Source: Phorcus lineatus (lineage: Eukaryota > Mollusca > Gastropoda > Trochida > Trochidae). From it: a stretch of 64,000 bases of DNA. Within the stretch, counting starts at the first letter, position 1, and every line of letters starts with the position of its first letter. Under the pieces are notes generated by a model. That model had not been told where the DNA came from and made no database searches. It saw only the letters and a program-made list of their open reading frames with translations. The DNA lies in assembly GCA_921293015.1 (NCBI GenBank), contig OV121092.1, forward strand, positions 30,821,764-30,885,763, read 5' to 3'. A program made the translations under genes and the position numbers. Shown here one piece after another: positions 12,701 to 22,610 of this stretch.

Positions 12701-15256
12701 TGAGTCATGCTTTTGCAGCTGCCACCTCAAGAAGTAATTTGCGACAGTCTAGATCAGAGGTTAAATTTAAGCCTTGCAGTATTGCACCAAAATCGAGTGC
12801 AGCACCTTTATGGGCAAATAGCGTACATGTTAGCCACAATTGTTGTTTTATTTCTCCATGCATTGTTGCTTTTATAGGATATATGGAAGGATCTTAAGAG
12901 CATATATCCCTATCTCGTGTCACCTCATGTTACTGTATAGTAGTCCTTTCTTCCTCATATGCCTAAATAAAGCAATTAAGTTTATGAAATGGCTCTTTGG
13001 GCGTTGTCTGTAAAATTTTCATTAAAATTTGCCTTGATGGGACAGTAGACTCCCTTTTTTTGCACAAAATTGAGAGCCGCACCCTTTTCTGCAATTACAC
13101 ATGCTAGTTACAATTGTCACCTCACATTACCTTAGAGTAAATTGAGACCTTTAAGATTGTATGCCTAAATGAAACAATTTGGTTAATGGCATGGACTCTT
13201 CTTTGGTGTGGCGGCGGGTTAGGGTAGTGTATGAAGAGCTCCGGGGTTTAGAATGTAGCATGTTAGTTCCAGCCGATGCTTGCAGATTTCACTGCAGTAC
13301 ATAGCCACAATTGTGTTGCGGGCTTTCTCCCTGCAATAAAGCTAGCAGCTGTGATATAAGTTTGGTGGCATCTGTAAATTTTCATTGACATTTAAATTGA
13401 TGGAACAACACAGACTCTCTTGAAGCCAGAGAATCAGATAATCACATCCTTAATCATATGTTATATTGTTAAGATATTGAATGGTTTTTAAGCAATGTTC
13501 CAATCTTTTTCAGGTCTCGTGGTCTTGGACAACTAGTGAAAGCAAGGAACATCCACACAGTAGGAGATTTAAGCAAACTGACCGAAGTGGACATTCACAA
13601 TCTGCCCATCAGATCACCCAAGGTTGTTACGGTTCGTCGGGTCCTGAGTGACCTAGAGCAACACTTCAGAAGGTCGCGCGATGTCAAGTCGAGCGAGTCT
13701 GACATGGATCAAAGTCTGAAATCAGATGCTGAAAACTTTAAAGGTGAGCGATGAGCAGGCTGCCATTTCACAAAGCGATCTTAGCGCTAAGACATATTCT
13801 AGCGAATCTTAAGATGAACCTAGGTTTGATCTTAGTGTAAATATTGAAATAATGAAAATTGAGAGACTCTACAGGGATATTCAATAAGTTTCTTCTAGGC
13901 CTTGAACATCTTCCCACACATCGGCCTCGAAAACCTTTTGGAGAACTCTACACTGAATTTCATTGCAGTACAACCCTTAGTGCCCTAGTTCTAGCCGATG
14001 CTTGCAGGTTTCGCCACAATGGTGTTGTAGGCTTTCCTGTGTTAATACTAGCAGCCGTGATCCAAGTTGAAAACTCTTGAAAAGTGGCGTTAAAGCCCAG
14101 ATCACCTCACCTCACATCACCTCACCTCAAGCGTCACACACCCTACACACAATCAAGGAAACGAGGGATTTTGTATAGCTTACAACTTGTGATGACAATT
14201 TAGACCAGAGTTGATTCTATGATTCAAGATTAAACGTTTAGATCTTCTTTTCAGTCCCGAGCCTTCAAGCGTCACCTGCGCTAGACACAATCGAAGAGAC
14301 TAGCGAGACGGAGAACAAGGAGAACAGAGACGACGCAGATGAACCTGACTCACTTCCTAACATGGATGATGCTCTTAGTCAGCTCACGCCTAAACAGGGT
14401 ATGTACATTTTGAGTTAAATCTTCCATGTTATATTTTTCCCTTGCGAAAAAATCCAAAACTTATACACGCTATATAACTCCAAAACTTTTATGCTTCTGA
14501 GCTTTGCCAAAGGAATAGTATTTATGTATAAGAATCCGTAATCTTAGGGTCAAGTGGTTTGATACAGATTTTATATTGTTATCAAACTTGAAAAATACAA
14601 TGTCTGTAAGAGACATCTTAATCCAAGGATTGCAACTTCAAAAAAGATTTTTACAATACCTAATGTATGTGCATGACCTATGATTATTTATGTTGCTTTT
14701 GAATAATTTTCAATTGGATGATAAAAATGAAATCATCATGTGATGTGTATCAACATATCTGAAGTCTGCCATTTTGAAAAATTCAAATTTATGCATCCCC
14801 ACGGCTAATTAAGTTTGTGCATTGTCACTGATTCCTGATAACATTATTCTCTTGATGAAGACCAAAAAAATGACATTATTTAACTTTGTTTGCCTTTCAG
14901 ATGATTTGAACAGCAGTATCGAAGCTGAACCAGATGAACCAATGTCATGTGACCTGCCTAGCCAATCACAAATCTCAACACAAAACCCCAGCCAATCAGA
15001 TACAATCTTACAACAAGAGTCACAAACTGTTACTGTGGATACCAAATCAAGTGAAAGCAAAAGTGACAGTGATATAACAGACGGTGAACGTTTGGCATCA
15101 TCGCTAGACGATCTAGTTAAAGAAGTTGAATTTGATAAACTACAGAAAATGAGGACTGGGGACTTGTTTCAAGTTCATCAACATCTAACTCATCTTTCAA
15201 ATCTCGTCATCACAGCGATGAAAAGTAGATGTCATTCGCCACCCATCTCAAAGTAG
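570..15256 (+). CDS. RIF1: RIF1 (replication timing regulatory factor 1), 3' 15 exons, 5' partial
   Basis: RIF1 recruits protein phosphatase 1 to chromatin to oppose DDK at replication origins. In vertebrates it also acts with 53BP1 in break repair. The exons are 570-709, 1493-1681, 2081-2283, 3091-3196, 3560-3748, 4150-4229, 4776-4859, 5534-5618, 5973-9632, 10058-10156, 11089-11154, 12513-12676, 13514-13743, 14255-14398 and 14901-15256. Every junction keeps frame and gives about 1930 residues. In this numbering, residues 1-175 are the end of the HEAT-like array, 359-1578 the Ser/Gln-rich disordered region, 1517-1520 SILK, 1557-1560 GILK, 1581-1584 RVSF, and about 1685-1745 the C-terminal DNA-binding fold with LPIRSPKV. 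Vertebrate RIF1 is about 2450 residues, so several hundred N-terminal residues lie upstream of the window. Identification rests on recognised family motifs in the right order. The exon borders are my own reading of splice consensus and phase. Confidence 0.93.
1493..1681 (+). CDS. RIF1: RIF1 exon (HEAT-like region)
   Basis: This exon has 63 codons in phase 0 between TTTCTCCACAG and GTTTGTT. The product contains VTVTAAATGLVDVLATLFTH and the motif ATPTSWFY, helical and hydrophobic like the RIF1 N-terminal array. It joins the previous exon in frame. Confidence 0.87.
2081..2283 (+). CDS. RIF1: RIF1 exon (end of HEAT-like region)
   Basis: The exon runs from CAATTTTCAG to GTAAGC and has 203 bp, leaving two bases of a split codon. 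It encodes LDKLWLDISTCIQSRYTM and ends LILWKATFSHSA..LTYPEDLK. The W-x-x-T-F...YPE-L-K pattern is the conserved end of the RIF1 N-terminal domain. Confidence 0.9.
2691..3005 (+). mobile_element. tRNA-derived SINE, full length, with target-site duplication
   Basis: The tRNA-like head has an A box (TAGCGCAGTGG, 2701-2711) and a perfect B box (GGTTCGAATCC, 2745-2755). A body of about 230 bp follows, ending GGCGTTAAACCCCAACTAAC. Flanks ACCAATGGATATC (2678-2690) and ACCAGTGGATATC (3006-3018) form a 13-bp target duplication with one mismatch. It sits in a RIF1 intron, forward. Other copies are at 13205, 13890, 17020, 22345, 43014 and 52853. Confidence 0.85.
3091..3196 (+). CDS. RIF1: RIF1 exon (YPEDLK|PVL...LLPGW junction)
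   Basis: The acceptor is TTATCATCAG and the donor GTAAGG. One base completes the split lysine codon, then PVLLKVKEKTPILLPGW follows. That run of KPVL followed by LLPG is a hallmark found just after the HEAT array in animal RIF1. The exon ends with two S-Q pairs (FSQFSQ). Confidence 0.9.
3560..3748 (+). CDS. RIF1: RIF1 exon with GC donor
   Basis: This exon has 63 codons in phase 0, starting at ATGGACTCGC just after TCTCTCCAG. The ATG is internal, not a start codon. It encodes a Pro/Ser/Lys-rich linker with several S-P sites and ends KLSVTDLRDE. The exon must stop at GAG because the next exon supplies the conserved DFVVIKASPKKK; this leaves the donor GCAAGT, a GC-AG intron. Reading on instead meets a stop at 3782-3784 without joining the conserved segment. 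Confidence 0.85.
4150..4229 (+). CDS. RIF1: RIF1 exon (LTEHQKEVMKER motif)
   Basis: The exon lies between TTCTTTTAG and GTATAA, with 80 bp. The product DFVVIKASPKKKRVLTEHQK continues EVMKER. The LTEHQ-EV-KER block is strongly conserved in animal RIF1 after the N-terminal domain. The last two bases split an arginine codon. Confidence 0.92.
4776..4859 (+). CDS. RIF1: RIF1 exon (PVMYNNLDLSQD motif)
   Basis: The acceptor is TTTTTATTCAG and the donor GTAAGG begins at 4860. The product SLPVMYNNLDLSQDVSLMSQ follows directly from the previous exon and matches the conserved I-P-x-M-Y-N-D-L-S-Q segment of animal RIF1. Confidence 0.91.
5245..5292 (+). repeat. 3' tail fragment of a dispersed short element
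   Basis: GCGCTAATGGCTGAATTATT, then GCGGGGTTAAACAATAACTC. This is the same tail as at 92-150, inside an intron of RIF1. Confidence 0.45.
5534..5618 (+). CDS. RIF1: RIF1 exon (short linker)
   Basis: The 85-bp exon lies between TTTACTATTTCAG and GTATGT. It encodes SILVPSQSQNDSVIVINSSQ, Ser/Gln-rich like the exon that follows, and joins in frame on both sides. Confidence 0.86.
5973..9632 (+). CDS. RIF1: RIF1 giant exon: disordered Ser/Gln-rich region and SILK motif
   Basis: This is one uninterrupted 1220-codon exon between TGATGGTTTCAG and GTAAGAAA. Vertebrate RIF1 likewise has one very large central exon. The product is hydrophilic and disordered, rich in Ser, Glu and Lys, with very many S-Q and some T-Q pairs, typical ATM/ATR sites, often as tandem SQxSQ. 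It also has basic clusters and many S-P sites. Near the end are RRSILKHKHL (SILK codons 9447-9458) and SAGILKKKRLSA (GILK codons 9567-9578). Both fit the [GS]-I-L-[RK] class of PP1 docking motif. Its first in-frame ATG at 6105 is internal. Confidence 0.94.
9965..10010. repeat. (TA)n simple repeat
   Basis: Two TATATATA runs separated by TTGACAAAA, in the intron just before the RVSF exon. Confidence 0.9.
10058..10156 (+). CDS. RIF1: RIF1 exon carrying the RVSF PP1-docking motif
   Basis: This exon has 33 codons between AAATTAACAG and GTATGC. It begins ERRVSFAEPIISGASPSR. RVSF (10064-10075) is the classical PP1 RVxF motif, and animal RIF1 has RRVSFA-P at this place. Together with SILK about 60 residues earlier it would form the bipartite PP1 clamp. 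Confidence 0.94.
11089..11154 (+). CDS. RIF1: RIF1 short exon
   Basis: This is a 22-codon exon between TTTTGCTTGCAG and GTTTGC, encoding QLFMFPRRPLGSLHSPANKL and KK. It is in phase 0 on both sides, so it could be skipped without changing frame. It is therefore less certain than its neighbours. Confidence 0.72.
12513..12676 (+). CDS. RIF1: RIF1 exon (start of C-terminal domain)
   Basis: The exon lies between ATTTTCCAACAG and GTAAGT, with 164 bp. It has a Gln/Ser-rich start, then CIDPVYPDLVECTESVTKVL and PQLTSSV, ending in two bases of a split Trp codon. The YP-L--C---V--VLPQ-TS--W pattern leads into the RIF1 C-terminal fold. Confidence 0.9.
13205..13365 (+). mobile_element. SINE, 5'-truncated and diverged
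   Basis: The body shares GTTCCAGCCGATGCTTGCAG, CATAGCCACAATTGTGTTGC and the GGCTTTCTCCCTGCAATAA segment with the copy at 2691. The tRNA head is decayed. It lies in a RIF1 intron. Confidence 0.7.
13514..13743 (+). CDS. RIF1: RIF1 exon (C-terminal DNA-binding fold)
   Basis: The acceptor is CTTTTTCAG and the donor GTGAGC. Joined to the split Trp it reads W-SRGLGQLVKARNIHTVGDL, then SKLTEVDIHNLPIRSPKV. This is the conserved RIF1 C-terminal helical domain, related to the bacterial RNA polymerase alpha C-terminal fold and used for DNA binding. Helix-hairpin-helix spacing and the LPIRSPKV block are intact. Confidence 0.94.
13890..14130 (+). mobile_element. SINE, 5'-diverged
   Basis: It has the same body (CTAGCCGATGCTTGCAGGTT) and end (GTGGCGTTAAAGCCCAGATC), followed by a CACCTCACCT-type simple tail. 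It lies in a RIF1 intron. Confidence 0.7.
14255..14398 (+). CDS. RIF1: RIF1 acidic exon
   Basis: The exon lies between TTCTTTTCAG and GTATGT and is joined by split codons on both sides. The product is acidic (IEETSETENKENRDDADEPD) with a T-P site near its end (LTPKQ). It is a linker between the DNA-binding fold and the last coiled segment. Confidence 0.82.
14901..15256 (+). CDS. RIF1: RIF1 last exon with stop
   Basis: The acceptor is TTTGCCTTTCAG and the stop TAG is at 15254-15256. It has an acidic, Gln/Ser-rich first half, then an amphipathic helix rich in Leu (LASSLDDLVKEVEFDKLQKM and LFQVHQHLTHLSNLVITAMK). Vertebrate RIF1 likewise ends in a short helical segment. An S-H-S-P tail follows. 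Confidence 0.9.
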
Positions 15257-16400
15257 TTTGTAGTGCTCTAAATATCACTTGAGATTTTGGAAATTCAAAT
15301 ACAAAAACCTTGATTTAACTTGTGAATGTCTGGTTTTAAGCTTGTAGCCATTGATAAAGTTTTAAAGCATGTATAGACAATTTGTGGAAGGAAGATGTTA
15401 AAAAGATTCGAATGGTTGCATCCCTTGTGCCTTGATATATATTTGCAAGTTTTAAATGAATTACTTTTGAGCAGAATAATATGGAGATAAGTTCATTATT
15501 GTAAAAATCGGTATCATCCCAAAATGATTTTCACAATAAAGAAGGAATCCACAAAATCTGCTGTTTCTATGTTATGTCCATATGCCCTTCTAAGATTTTA
15601 TTTACTTTTGTCAACAAACATTTTTTATTCTCTTTGTGAAAAACTACTCTGATAAATTTGTGCCACTTTAAAAAAGTTCCTTCATTCATTGAAAATTCTC
15701 TTTCAATTAAATCAATTTGTTATGGAATTTTGATGTCATGAATTTTAATTTATCATGAATCTAATTGTTTTGAAATATTCTGGTGATTTTATAAAGAAAC
15801 TTTATGAAAAATTTTTGGTTATAAGATATAAATCTTTGGCATTTGATCTTATTTTTTCAAATTCTGAGGCTCAGTGAATTATTCACATTTCAGAGTCGAG
15901 AAATAAATGTCACAATTTCTATAATATAATTAATTGTAAGCCTACCTTTGATTTTTACTTAAAGGGATCATTCTTATATGATGACCGAATAAAGCTCAGC
16001 ATAGAATTATTTTTGTTTGAAAACGCCAGCCTCAGAATAGATTTATTGCCAAAACGGTAAAACAAATTTGTTTCATTTGAAATTATTTTGTTAAGGTAAA
16101 AAGTTCACTTCAGCTACAAGTGATCAAGGTCATTGAATGTAAATTATTTAATCTTAATCATGTAAGAAATTAATAATTTTGAAAATTGTCATTTTATCAT
16201 TCTTTGTCAAGAAGTTTTAACAACTTAAACAATAACATGCTTATGATAACAGTTGAATTTAACTTTGATGTACATATGTTATTTATAACCCTTTTCAACA
16301 GAAGAAAGAAAATTTGTCACAATTTGTGTAGAAAGTTTGTACTTCAATGCCTTAACAATAAATGAACATGTTAACACACTTTCATGGTTTGAGTTATTAA
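15257..16400 (+). other. RIF1 3' UTR and AT-rich downstream sequence
   Basis: No coding sequence is seen. AATAAA at 15535-15540, about 280 bp after the stop, is a plausible polyadenylation signal; another lies at 16357-16362. The exact cleavage site cannot be told from the sequence. Confidence 0.45.
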
Positions 16401-16448
16401 AAAATCTTTATGTGTATTCTTAAACCGTATGGTGGGTGTATTCTGTAT

Positions 16449-16830
16449 TAAGGGTGCACAGCGTTATCGGTATACGAACACCAAGATATGTACCGGTACA
16501 CTCTTCTGAAAATATCCAATATATCAGAGGTTTTAAATTTTAGAATTTCCATGTAAAATTGCAGAGAAACTGACTCAAACGTGATTTTACCGAAACTTGT
16601 AAACAAAGTGTGAACTCGGTATGTGAAAATAGCAAGGACATGTTAAAATCACTGAATTATCTCTATTTACAAAACGACGGCCAGTTGAGCATTGATCACT
16701 GATTTAATTGCTGCTATTCAGTCAAGAGAGCAAGGAAAAAATAAGATATGTAAAATACCAGTATATTGCAATACACTTTTTTGTATTGCAATATATTGAG
16801 ATACAAAATGAGGAGTGATACCCATCCTTA
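16449..16830. mobile_element. Non-autonomous hAT element (MITE) with 8-bp target duplication
   Basis: The flanks TTCTGTAT (16441-16448) and TTCTGTAT (16831-16838) are a perfect 8-bp target duplication, the hAT hallmark. The ends are TAAGGGTGCACAGCG and, reversed, TAAGGATGGGTATCACTCC. An internal near-palindrome GTATTGCAATAC...GTATTGCAATAT lies near the right end. There is no coding sequence in 382 bp. Confidence 0.75.
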
Positions 16831-17019
16831 TTCTGTATAGTTCCAAATTTTCACTCATGCACTCTATGATCTATTATCCTCGTCGAACCGTGGTTGACAT
16901 AAAGTGGTTCAAGAATCACCTCGAACACATGTACCAGGTACCCATTTAAACAGCTGGGTGAACAGGGTCACAAAGATTTACAACACAAAACTTTCACCTC
17001 GTGTCTCGGTGTGAATTTG

Positions 17020-17320
17020 GCATAGTTAACGCGTTAACGGCTTCGGTTCAAGAGGTCCGTGGTTCGAATCCCGCCACGGGCATGGCAGCTTTGTCTGTAG
17101 TGGAGAACTGTTCTACACACACTAGTGTTCGGGTGGAATGATACCCTGAATTTCTGTGCAGTACCACCCATGGGTCGCTAGTTCCAGCCGTTGCTCGCAG
17201 GATTCACTGCATTGCATTGCCACACTGGTTTTGTAGGCTTTCTGTCTTCAGTAATACTAGCATCCGCGATGAAATCGCAATCGCAAAGCGGCGTTAAAAC
17301 TCTAATCACTTCACCAAGTA
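17020..17320 (+). mobile_element. tRNA-derived SINE
   Basis: The B box GGTTCGAATCC lies near 17062 and the A-box half is partly lost. The body and the GGCGTTAAAACTCTAATCAC end match the copy at 2691. Forward orientation, downstream of RIF1. Confidence 0.78.
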
Positions 17321-18199
17321 GTTAGCGTTTAATGACATTTTAGTTGTATATAGACATGAAACATAATCAACGTATAAACAATCACTATGACACAAAAGAG
17401 ACCTTTACAACTAATTTTACATTATTTCTTGAATACTGGGTGATTTCCACACAAAACCAAGTATACAAAAATCGTTATTTTTGTTCTGAATAGAGTTTTA
17501 ACCAAAGTTCAAGATCAGTCAAGAATTTTGTTATTGCACATTTATCCCAATGTATGTGACAAATGCTCTTACAAACATCATTGCAAAAATACTTATATTA
17601 TTATCAAGGAGATCCATTTTACATTCATTCTCATATAAGTCAATTAGTTTAACATGTTTTAAATGAAGCCATTTCTACCGGAATAGTATCTAGTCTAATT
17701 CACAGTCATTGAATGTAAGTTCCCACTTCAAGTTTTTCATTTGTGGAAATCAGCTTATCGTAAACAAAATCTTTATCCTATATCCTTTATATTATATTCA
17801 CGGGTGGGAATAATCGTGTACATGATATAAGAGATGTTCATTTGAGGAAATATGTAAAGTAAATCATCATAGTCTAGTGGTAAACCTCTAATCTCTGATT
17901 GTAGTTTATCAGATAGCAGAAAGTCATGTTCCTCACATGAATCTCAAGATGTACCTTACTGAAAAGCAAAAGTGCATCTCTTCAAGACAACAGCGTTTAC
18001 CTCACAATGAATCCAACAAACATGGCTCTCTCCCATTTTAACTGCAAAGCCTAGATCAATTACATTCAGAACAGAAAACTCATAAAGAACAGAATAAAGC
18101 TAATATCCAAAAGGTCAGTGTATCCAAACTTTACATCACATTAGTCTTTCAGTCATGAAACTTGATGTGACATTGAGTTTGATGATTTTTTCTGTGGCC
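17321..18199. other. No gene seen
   Basis: AT-rich sequence between a SINE and a dispersed repeat. No exon, RNA or repeat that I can support. Confidence 0.5.
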
Positions 18200-18650
18200 A
18201 AAATACTATATGAACTAAGTCAAGTTCAAATCGCCCCTCTAAAATTGTAAACGCTAAAATGCCGAAACTATGATATTTCTTATGTTCAAAGATTTATGAA
18301 AATCAGCCTTATAAATGTCAGGAAGTCGAAATTCTACGTCCATTTTACATGTATATTAGTAAAATGACTTACTAAACAATACCAATCATCATTTGTCTTT
18401 GTGTCTTCTGTAAAGCGGTTTCAAAATTAACTAACTAAAAATAAAAAAATTGACTCATTGACGCGCGCCTTGACCAGTTTTCGATCACTTTTCACGCCCT
18501 TAACCTGTTTATTGTCACTATACTGAAGTTATAAGCACTTTGATGCTGATTTCAGAACAAACCAACTCTTTTTGATAAAATAAAACTATTTATGAAGCTT
18601 GACATATTTTGCTCCAACGACATACTCTATGGCCCTTTAACGACAGGAAA
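18200..18650 (-). repeat. Dispersed ~430-bp repeat, reverse copy
   Basis: It contains CGCGCGCCTTGACCAGTTTT then CGATCACTTTT, a TTTATTGTCACTATACTGAA segment and GATAAAATAAAACTATTTAT. The same blocks in the same order occur at 62265-62640 in this orientation and at 32220-32640 and 34655-34930 in the other. Confidence 0.65.
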
Positions 18651-19074
18651 GCAAGATGTATGTTACTCGTTGAATGCATAACGGTTTCCGTGTGCATTGC
18701 GATACTTTTGAAAATATGTTATCAATTTTCAACGTGTTTTTGCTGAAAATTTATAATCTCATTTAAGACTTTTTCTGACTTTTGAGTATCTTTGTTAATG
18801 TCTTATCTGTGTTAATACAACCTGGTAGCTGGGCGTGTATTTGATTATTTTTAGAGGTTAATGTCTTTCCTATAGTTACCCTTCTGGATTCTTCTTGTGG
18901 TAAGCTATATTCATGCCAGATAAAGATTTTGTCAAATCAATTACAGCGCTTGTAACTGTTATAAGTCGCTATGCGCTTTAATAAACAAGCTAGAACAAAA
19001 CACCTGACGATATTTTGACTGTGATTGCGTGGGGGGTGAGGTAAGTCAAACTTTTGGTTCTATTGTTACCATCG

Positions 19075-19250
19075 CTCTCAGCGACCTCTTCGGCGAAAAG
19101 TTTCAATTCTCATATAATTTCTCATTGGACTATCGCGATCCGTCGCAAAAGACTTGGCGACAAGCAAAGAATGGTACGTGAAATGCTACAAGGTCCATCT
19201 TAGCAAGTTATGGGGGCTGGTGTAAGAATAGGCCATGCGTGGGAAGGGTA
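19075..19250 (+). repeat. Dispersed repeat, pair with 25500-25635
   Basis: TTCGGCGAAAAGTTTCAATT, GGACTATCGCGATCCGTCGC and GAAATGCTACAAGG recur at 25500-25635 as TTCGCCGAAAAGTTACAATT, GGTCTATCGCGATCCGTCGC and GAAATGCTGCTAGG. There is no coding potential. Confidence 0.6.
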
Positions 19251-19299
19251 ACCTGAACAACTATCACAATTAAAATATTGCTCGTAGTGATAGCAGTAA

Positions 19300-21260
19300 G
19301 TGAAAATATAATACAACATATTAATTGTATAAATGTGTGGTTAATCACAATTATTGATTTACTATTCGAATGTCACAACTTCACTATTTTTATCACTTGA
19401 AATCCTTGATCTTTTTCAGAGAAGGTTTATTAAGGGTAGGGTTTATCCTTTTAAATAATATATATTATCTTTGACTGAATTTGACTTATAAGGGTGATGG
19501 TCCACACCGAGGTAAGGTGAAAGTCTTGTGTTGTAAACCTTTGTATTTAATATTTTATTTACGTCTATATTGCAAAAGGCGAACATATATTGAAGGACAA
19601 ATTTTATATTCAAATACTATATTCTCGTGATTGAATTAATGTGATAAAAAATGAAGTGCTTAAAGGGACAGAAGCACGTTTTTAAAATTAGATAAATTGA
19701 TCTCACGCAGACTAAAAAGAATGTTGCCAATTGCAAGATTATTTGACACATGTCCTTAGAAAGACGTGACTAGTTTCCTCAGAAATGATGTGATTAGTTT
19801 CCTCAGAAATGATGCGAGTAGTTTCCTCAGAAATGACGTGATTAGTTTCCTCAGAAATGACGTGACTAGTTTCCTCAGAAATGATGCGAGTAGTTTCCTC
19901 AGAAATGATGCGAGTAGTTTCCTCAGAAATGATATGATTAGTTTCCTCAGAAATGATGTGACTAGTTTCCTCAGAAATGATGTGGATAGTTTCCTCAGAA
20001 ATGACATGATTATTTATCGTAGTAATGATGTGATCGGTTTCCTCAGAAATGACATGATTAGTAATCGTAGAAATGATGTGATTAGTTTCCTCAGAAATGA
20101 TGTGATTAGTTTCCTCAGAAATGATTGTTTACTTTCCATATAAATGACGTGATTGGTTGTCAACAAGAATAACAAGATTCACAAGATAGGTAGAGCATAC
20201 ATCGCACATAAACAACTTGAATCCAATTACAAGTCATCAATTGAATTACTCTATGACATTGACTACCTATCTAAATACGTACTTCAAAGCGACATGTACT
20301 AACATTACTTATATATTTTTTCTATATCTTCATTACATATCGTTAATGACTGTATACAATATCTTTTCCGTATTATCAACAATACATATAAAAACTGTTT
20401 AAAATTATGAATATCAATTTCTGTATGTATTTGGGATGTAATCCCCTAATTCACAATGGTTTTAATGGCATTGTAGCACGTTTTATTGACAGATTCAGAT
20501 CAAAAGAAAGAAAAACAAATAATGCCAATTGAAAGACAGTCTCTTTTGATAAATAAAAGAAGTTCTAATACGAAAGAAGTTTTTAGAAAAGCTTTGCGAA
20601 TCCATTTCCCCACCTCGAATGATTTTAAGGCGTTCACATTAAATCATCGGCATAAAAAAATTCTATTAAAACGTGTCACATTAGTCTACGACATCTTAAT
20701 AATCGCTTTTAGTAAAGAGATATCTTGCTCTCTAATGAAAATATTTCTTGTGTAAAGTTATGCCATTAACGTACTTTATAAAAAATGGTATTAGAAAATG
20801 CGCATATATATAAAATGTATACAAAAACTTGCAGCAAGCAGCCGTGTCTTCCATTGAATGATCTATGTAGACAGTTACCCTACCGGACTCTCAGTTTACT
20901 TAACTACATAAATGTACATTAAAGATTCTATCAATCAATGTTTCTTAGCTATCTGTTAGCGGTTTCAATGATCTAAGTAAACAAAGAAGAACAACAAACC
21001 TAACATATTTTTCAAATATCAGAAGACAGGGACTTGGTCACATATCAGGTAGGTTCGTTCAGAAATGCTGCTGTTAAAATCTATTCATTGGCATCAGTCA
21101 TTTCAGGTCATTGTGACCTTTGAGATCTATCTATATAGGTTGTTTCCTTCTCTTGGTTAAATCTTTATTTCGTAAATTGTAATTTTCTTAATCCTTGACT
21201 TTCCTCGGATATAAATTTGGTGTAGCGCTGTCGGGCAGTCCTTAATAGGAGAATGAACCA
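19300..21260. repeat. Segmental duplication, upstream flank of copy A
   Basis: It is similar in patches to 33120-34650. Shared stretches include TTATTGATTTACTATTCGAA against TTATTGATTTACTGTTTGAA, the 24-bp repeat row, and AATAATCTATCAATCAAGG-like text near 20930 and 34260. It ends at the shared GGAGAATGAA (21250 and 34640). Short open stretches inside, for example 20486-20755, are not conserved in the other copy. Confidence 0.7.
19766..20130. repeat. 24-bp minisatellite, ~15 copies
   Basis: The unit is GATTAGTTTCCTCAGAAATG plus four bases, with 15 or so tandem copies that degrade at the right end. As 24 is a multiple of three, both strands stay open, reading SFLRNDVI on + and SFLRKLIT on -. 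These are not genes. A degenerate row of about five units lies at 33920-34070 in the duplicated flank. Confidence 0.92.
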
Positions 21261-21513
21261 GTCATTTTCGACGGATAGAAAATCATCCGAAACTCATCTT
21301 CTAAAATCATATATTTGGGGAGAGAACTCCGAACTCCCAAATCAAAATCCGTCTGGATCCGAAAATGGTACACTGGCTTTCAACAAACGTGCACTTTGGG
21401 GATTGAATAGTGTAGATTTTTGTCCAAGGTTCATTCTCGTATTTTGGTTTATTCCGTTGTATATTTCATAATGTTTTTAAAGATTGTTAACATCGGAATA
21501 TTTTGCCTTTCAG

Positions 21514-21594
21514 GCGAAAACATTTTGTCCCGTGACAATTGGACTTTACAACACTTTACGGACAACTACTTTTCAAACATGGCAGAAGAAGGCA
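21514..21594 (+). pseudogene. Copy A possible 5' exon
   Basis: The 81-bp segment lies between TTTGCCTTTCAG and GTAAGT, entering and leaving in phase 1 like every other exon of the gene. It encodes ENILSRDNWTLQHFTDNYFS. No match was found in copy B. The preceding text could instead be read as a start, MFLKIVNIGIFCLSGEN, which would look like a signal peptide, so the role of this stretch is open. Confidence 0.4.
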
Positions 21595-22344
21595 GTAAGT
21601 GAGAATTTACAAAATCATGCAAGTTTTAAAAAACGTTAAATAAATCATAGAAATTGATTCGAATCGAAACACTTCAACTCTATTTATCACTTTTAACTCT
21701 TGATATTTTGCAGAAATCTCCTAATATTCTCAGTAGGTTCAAAGAGAGTCGAGATGTGTCTATTTAGTGAAATATATTTTAATTCTTATTTCTCTGCAAA
21801 CCTTTCACATTCTCAACCTTTCCTTCAACACTTCCATGCGGAAATACCTTGCACCAAAATTTCGTACACATTTCTTCAACCATTGCATTGCTTTTAGATG
21901 TTTGGTTCTAAACAGCTTCATCTCTAAATTTGACCTTTTTGCTTTCTTGATATGCATTTGAAGTCGTTTTCCCAAAATGTCATACAGAAACCATGTAGAT
22001 TCATGGAAGAATAAGCGCGTTATGTCGGAGAGATGCCAAGCAAAGTGTCAAGCAAATGGTAACCATCTAGAGTTATGACTTTGACGCCACCTTGTGGACA
22101 AATGAGAACAAGTAAACAGCAAGAACAACTGCAATCGTGTTAACTCTATCTAAAGACATGCGAATTCTCGCCTTCTTACCATTGTGTCATCCACCAACAT
22201 TTTTTAGATTTCTGTTGACTGTCTATTTTCAAGTTCATTCGTGATATAGTGCGATATCAGGAGAAGAGTGGATTTCGTGCAGAGATTACCGTTCATTTTA
22301 TTGATCAAATAGCTTCGCCATTGCTGCAACCTTTACCTGCAGCT

Positions 22345-22610
22345 GTATTACGGTGAGATGAGATGAGATGAGATGGGGTTTAACTCACTTATAACACGAC
22401 TGCTGGTTTTATTGCTGGGAGAAAGCCTGCAACACCAATAAGGCTATCCATTGCAGGGAAACCTGCGAGCGTCTGCTGGAACTAACGAACCGTGGGTGGT
22501 ACTGCGCTGAAAATCAGTTCAGCATTGCACCCAAACCCTACTGCATGTAAAACAGGCCTCCATAGACCGAGTTACCGATTTCCTGGCGGGATTTGTTAAG
22601 AGGCCCCCAC
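22345..22610 (-). mobile_element. tRNA-derived SINE, reverse orientation
   Basis: It reads in reverse: GGGGTTTAACTC end, GAGAAAGCCTGCAACACCAA, AAACCTGCGAGC, then TCCTGGCGGGAT from the tRNA-like head, whose outer part is lost. It interrupts the upstream part of pseudogene copy A. Confidence 0.75.

Noticed and set aside
19766-20130. CRISPR array
   Set aside because: Eukaryotic context; direct tandem units without unique spacers.
19756-20143. Genes on both strands with repeated SFLR peptide
   Set aside because: Open frames follow from a stop-free 24-bp repeat whose length is a multiple of three.
20486-20755. 89-residue plus-strand gene
   Set aside because: Not conserved in the duplicated flank near 33450-33700, no splice or start context.
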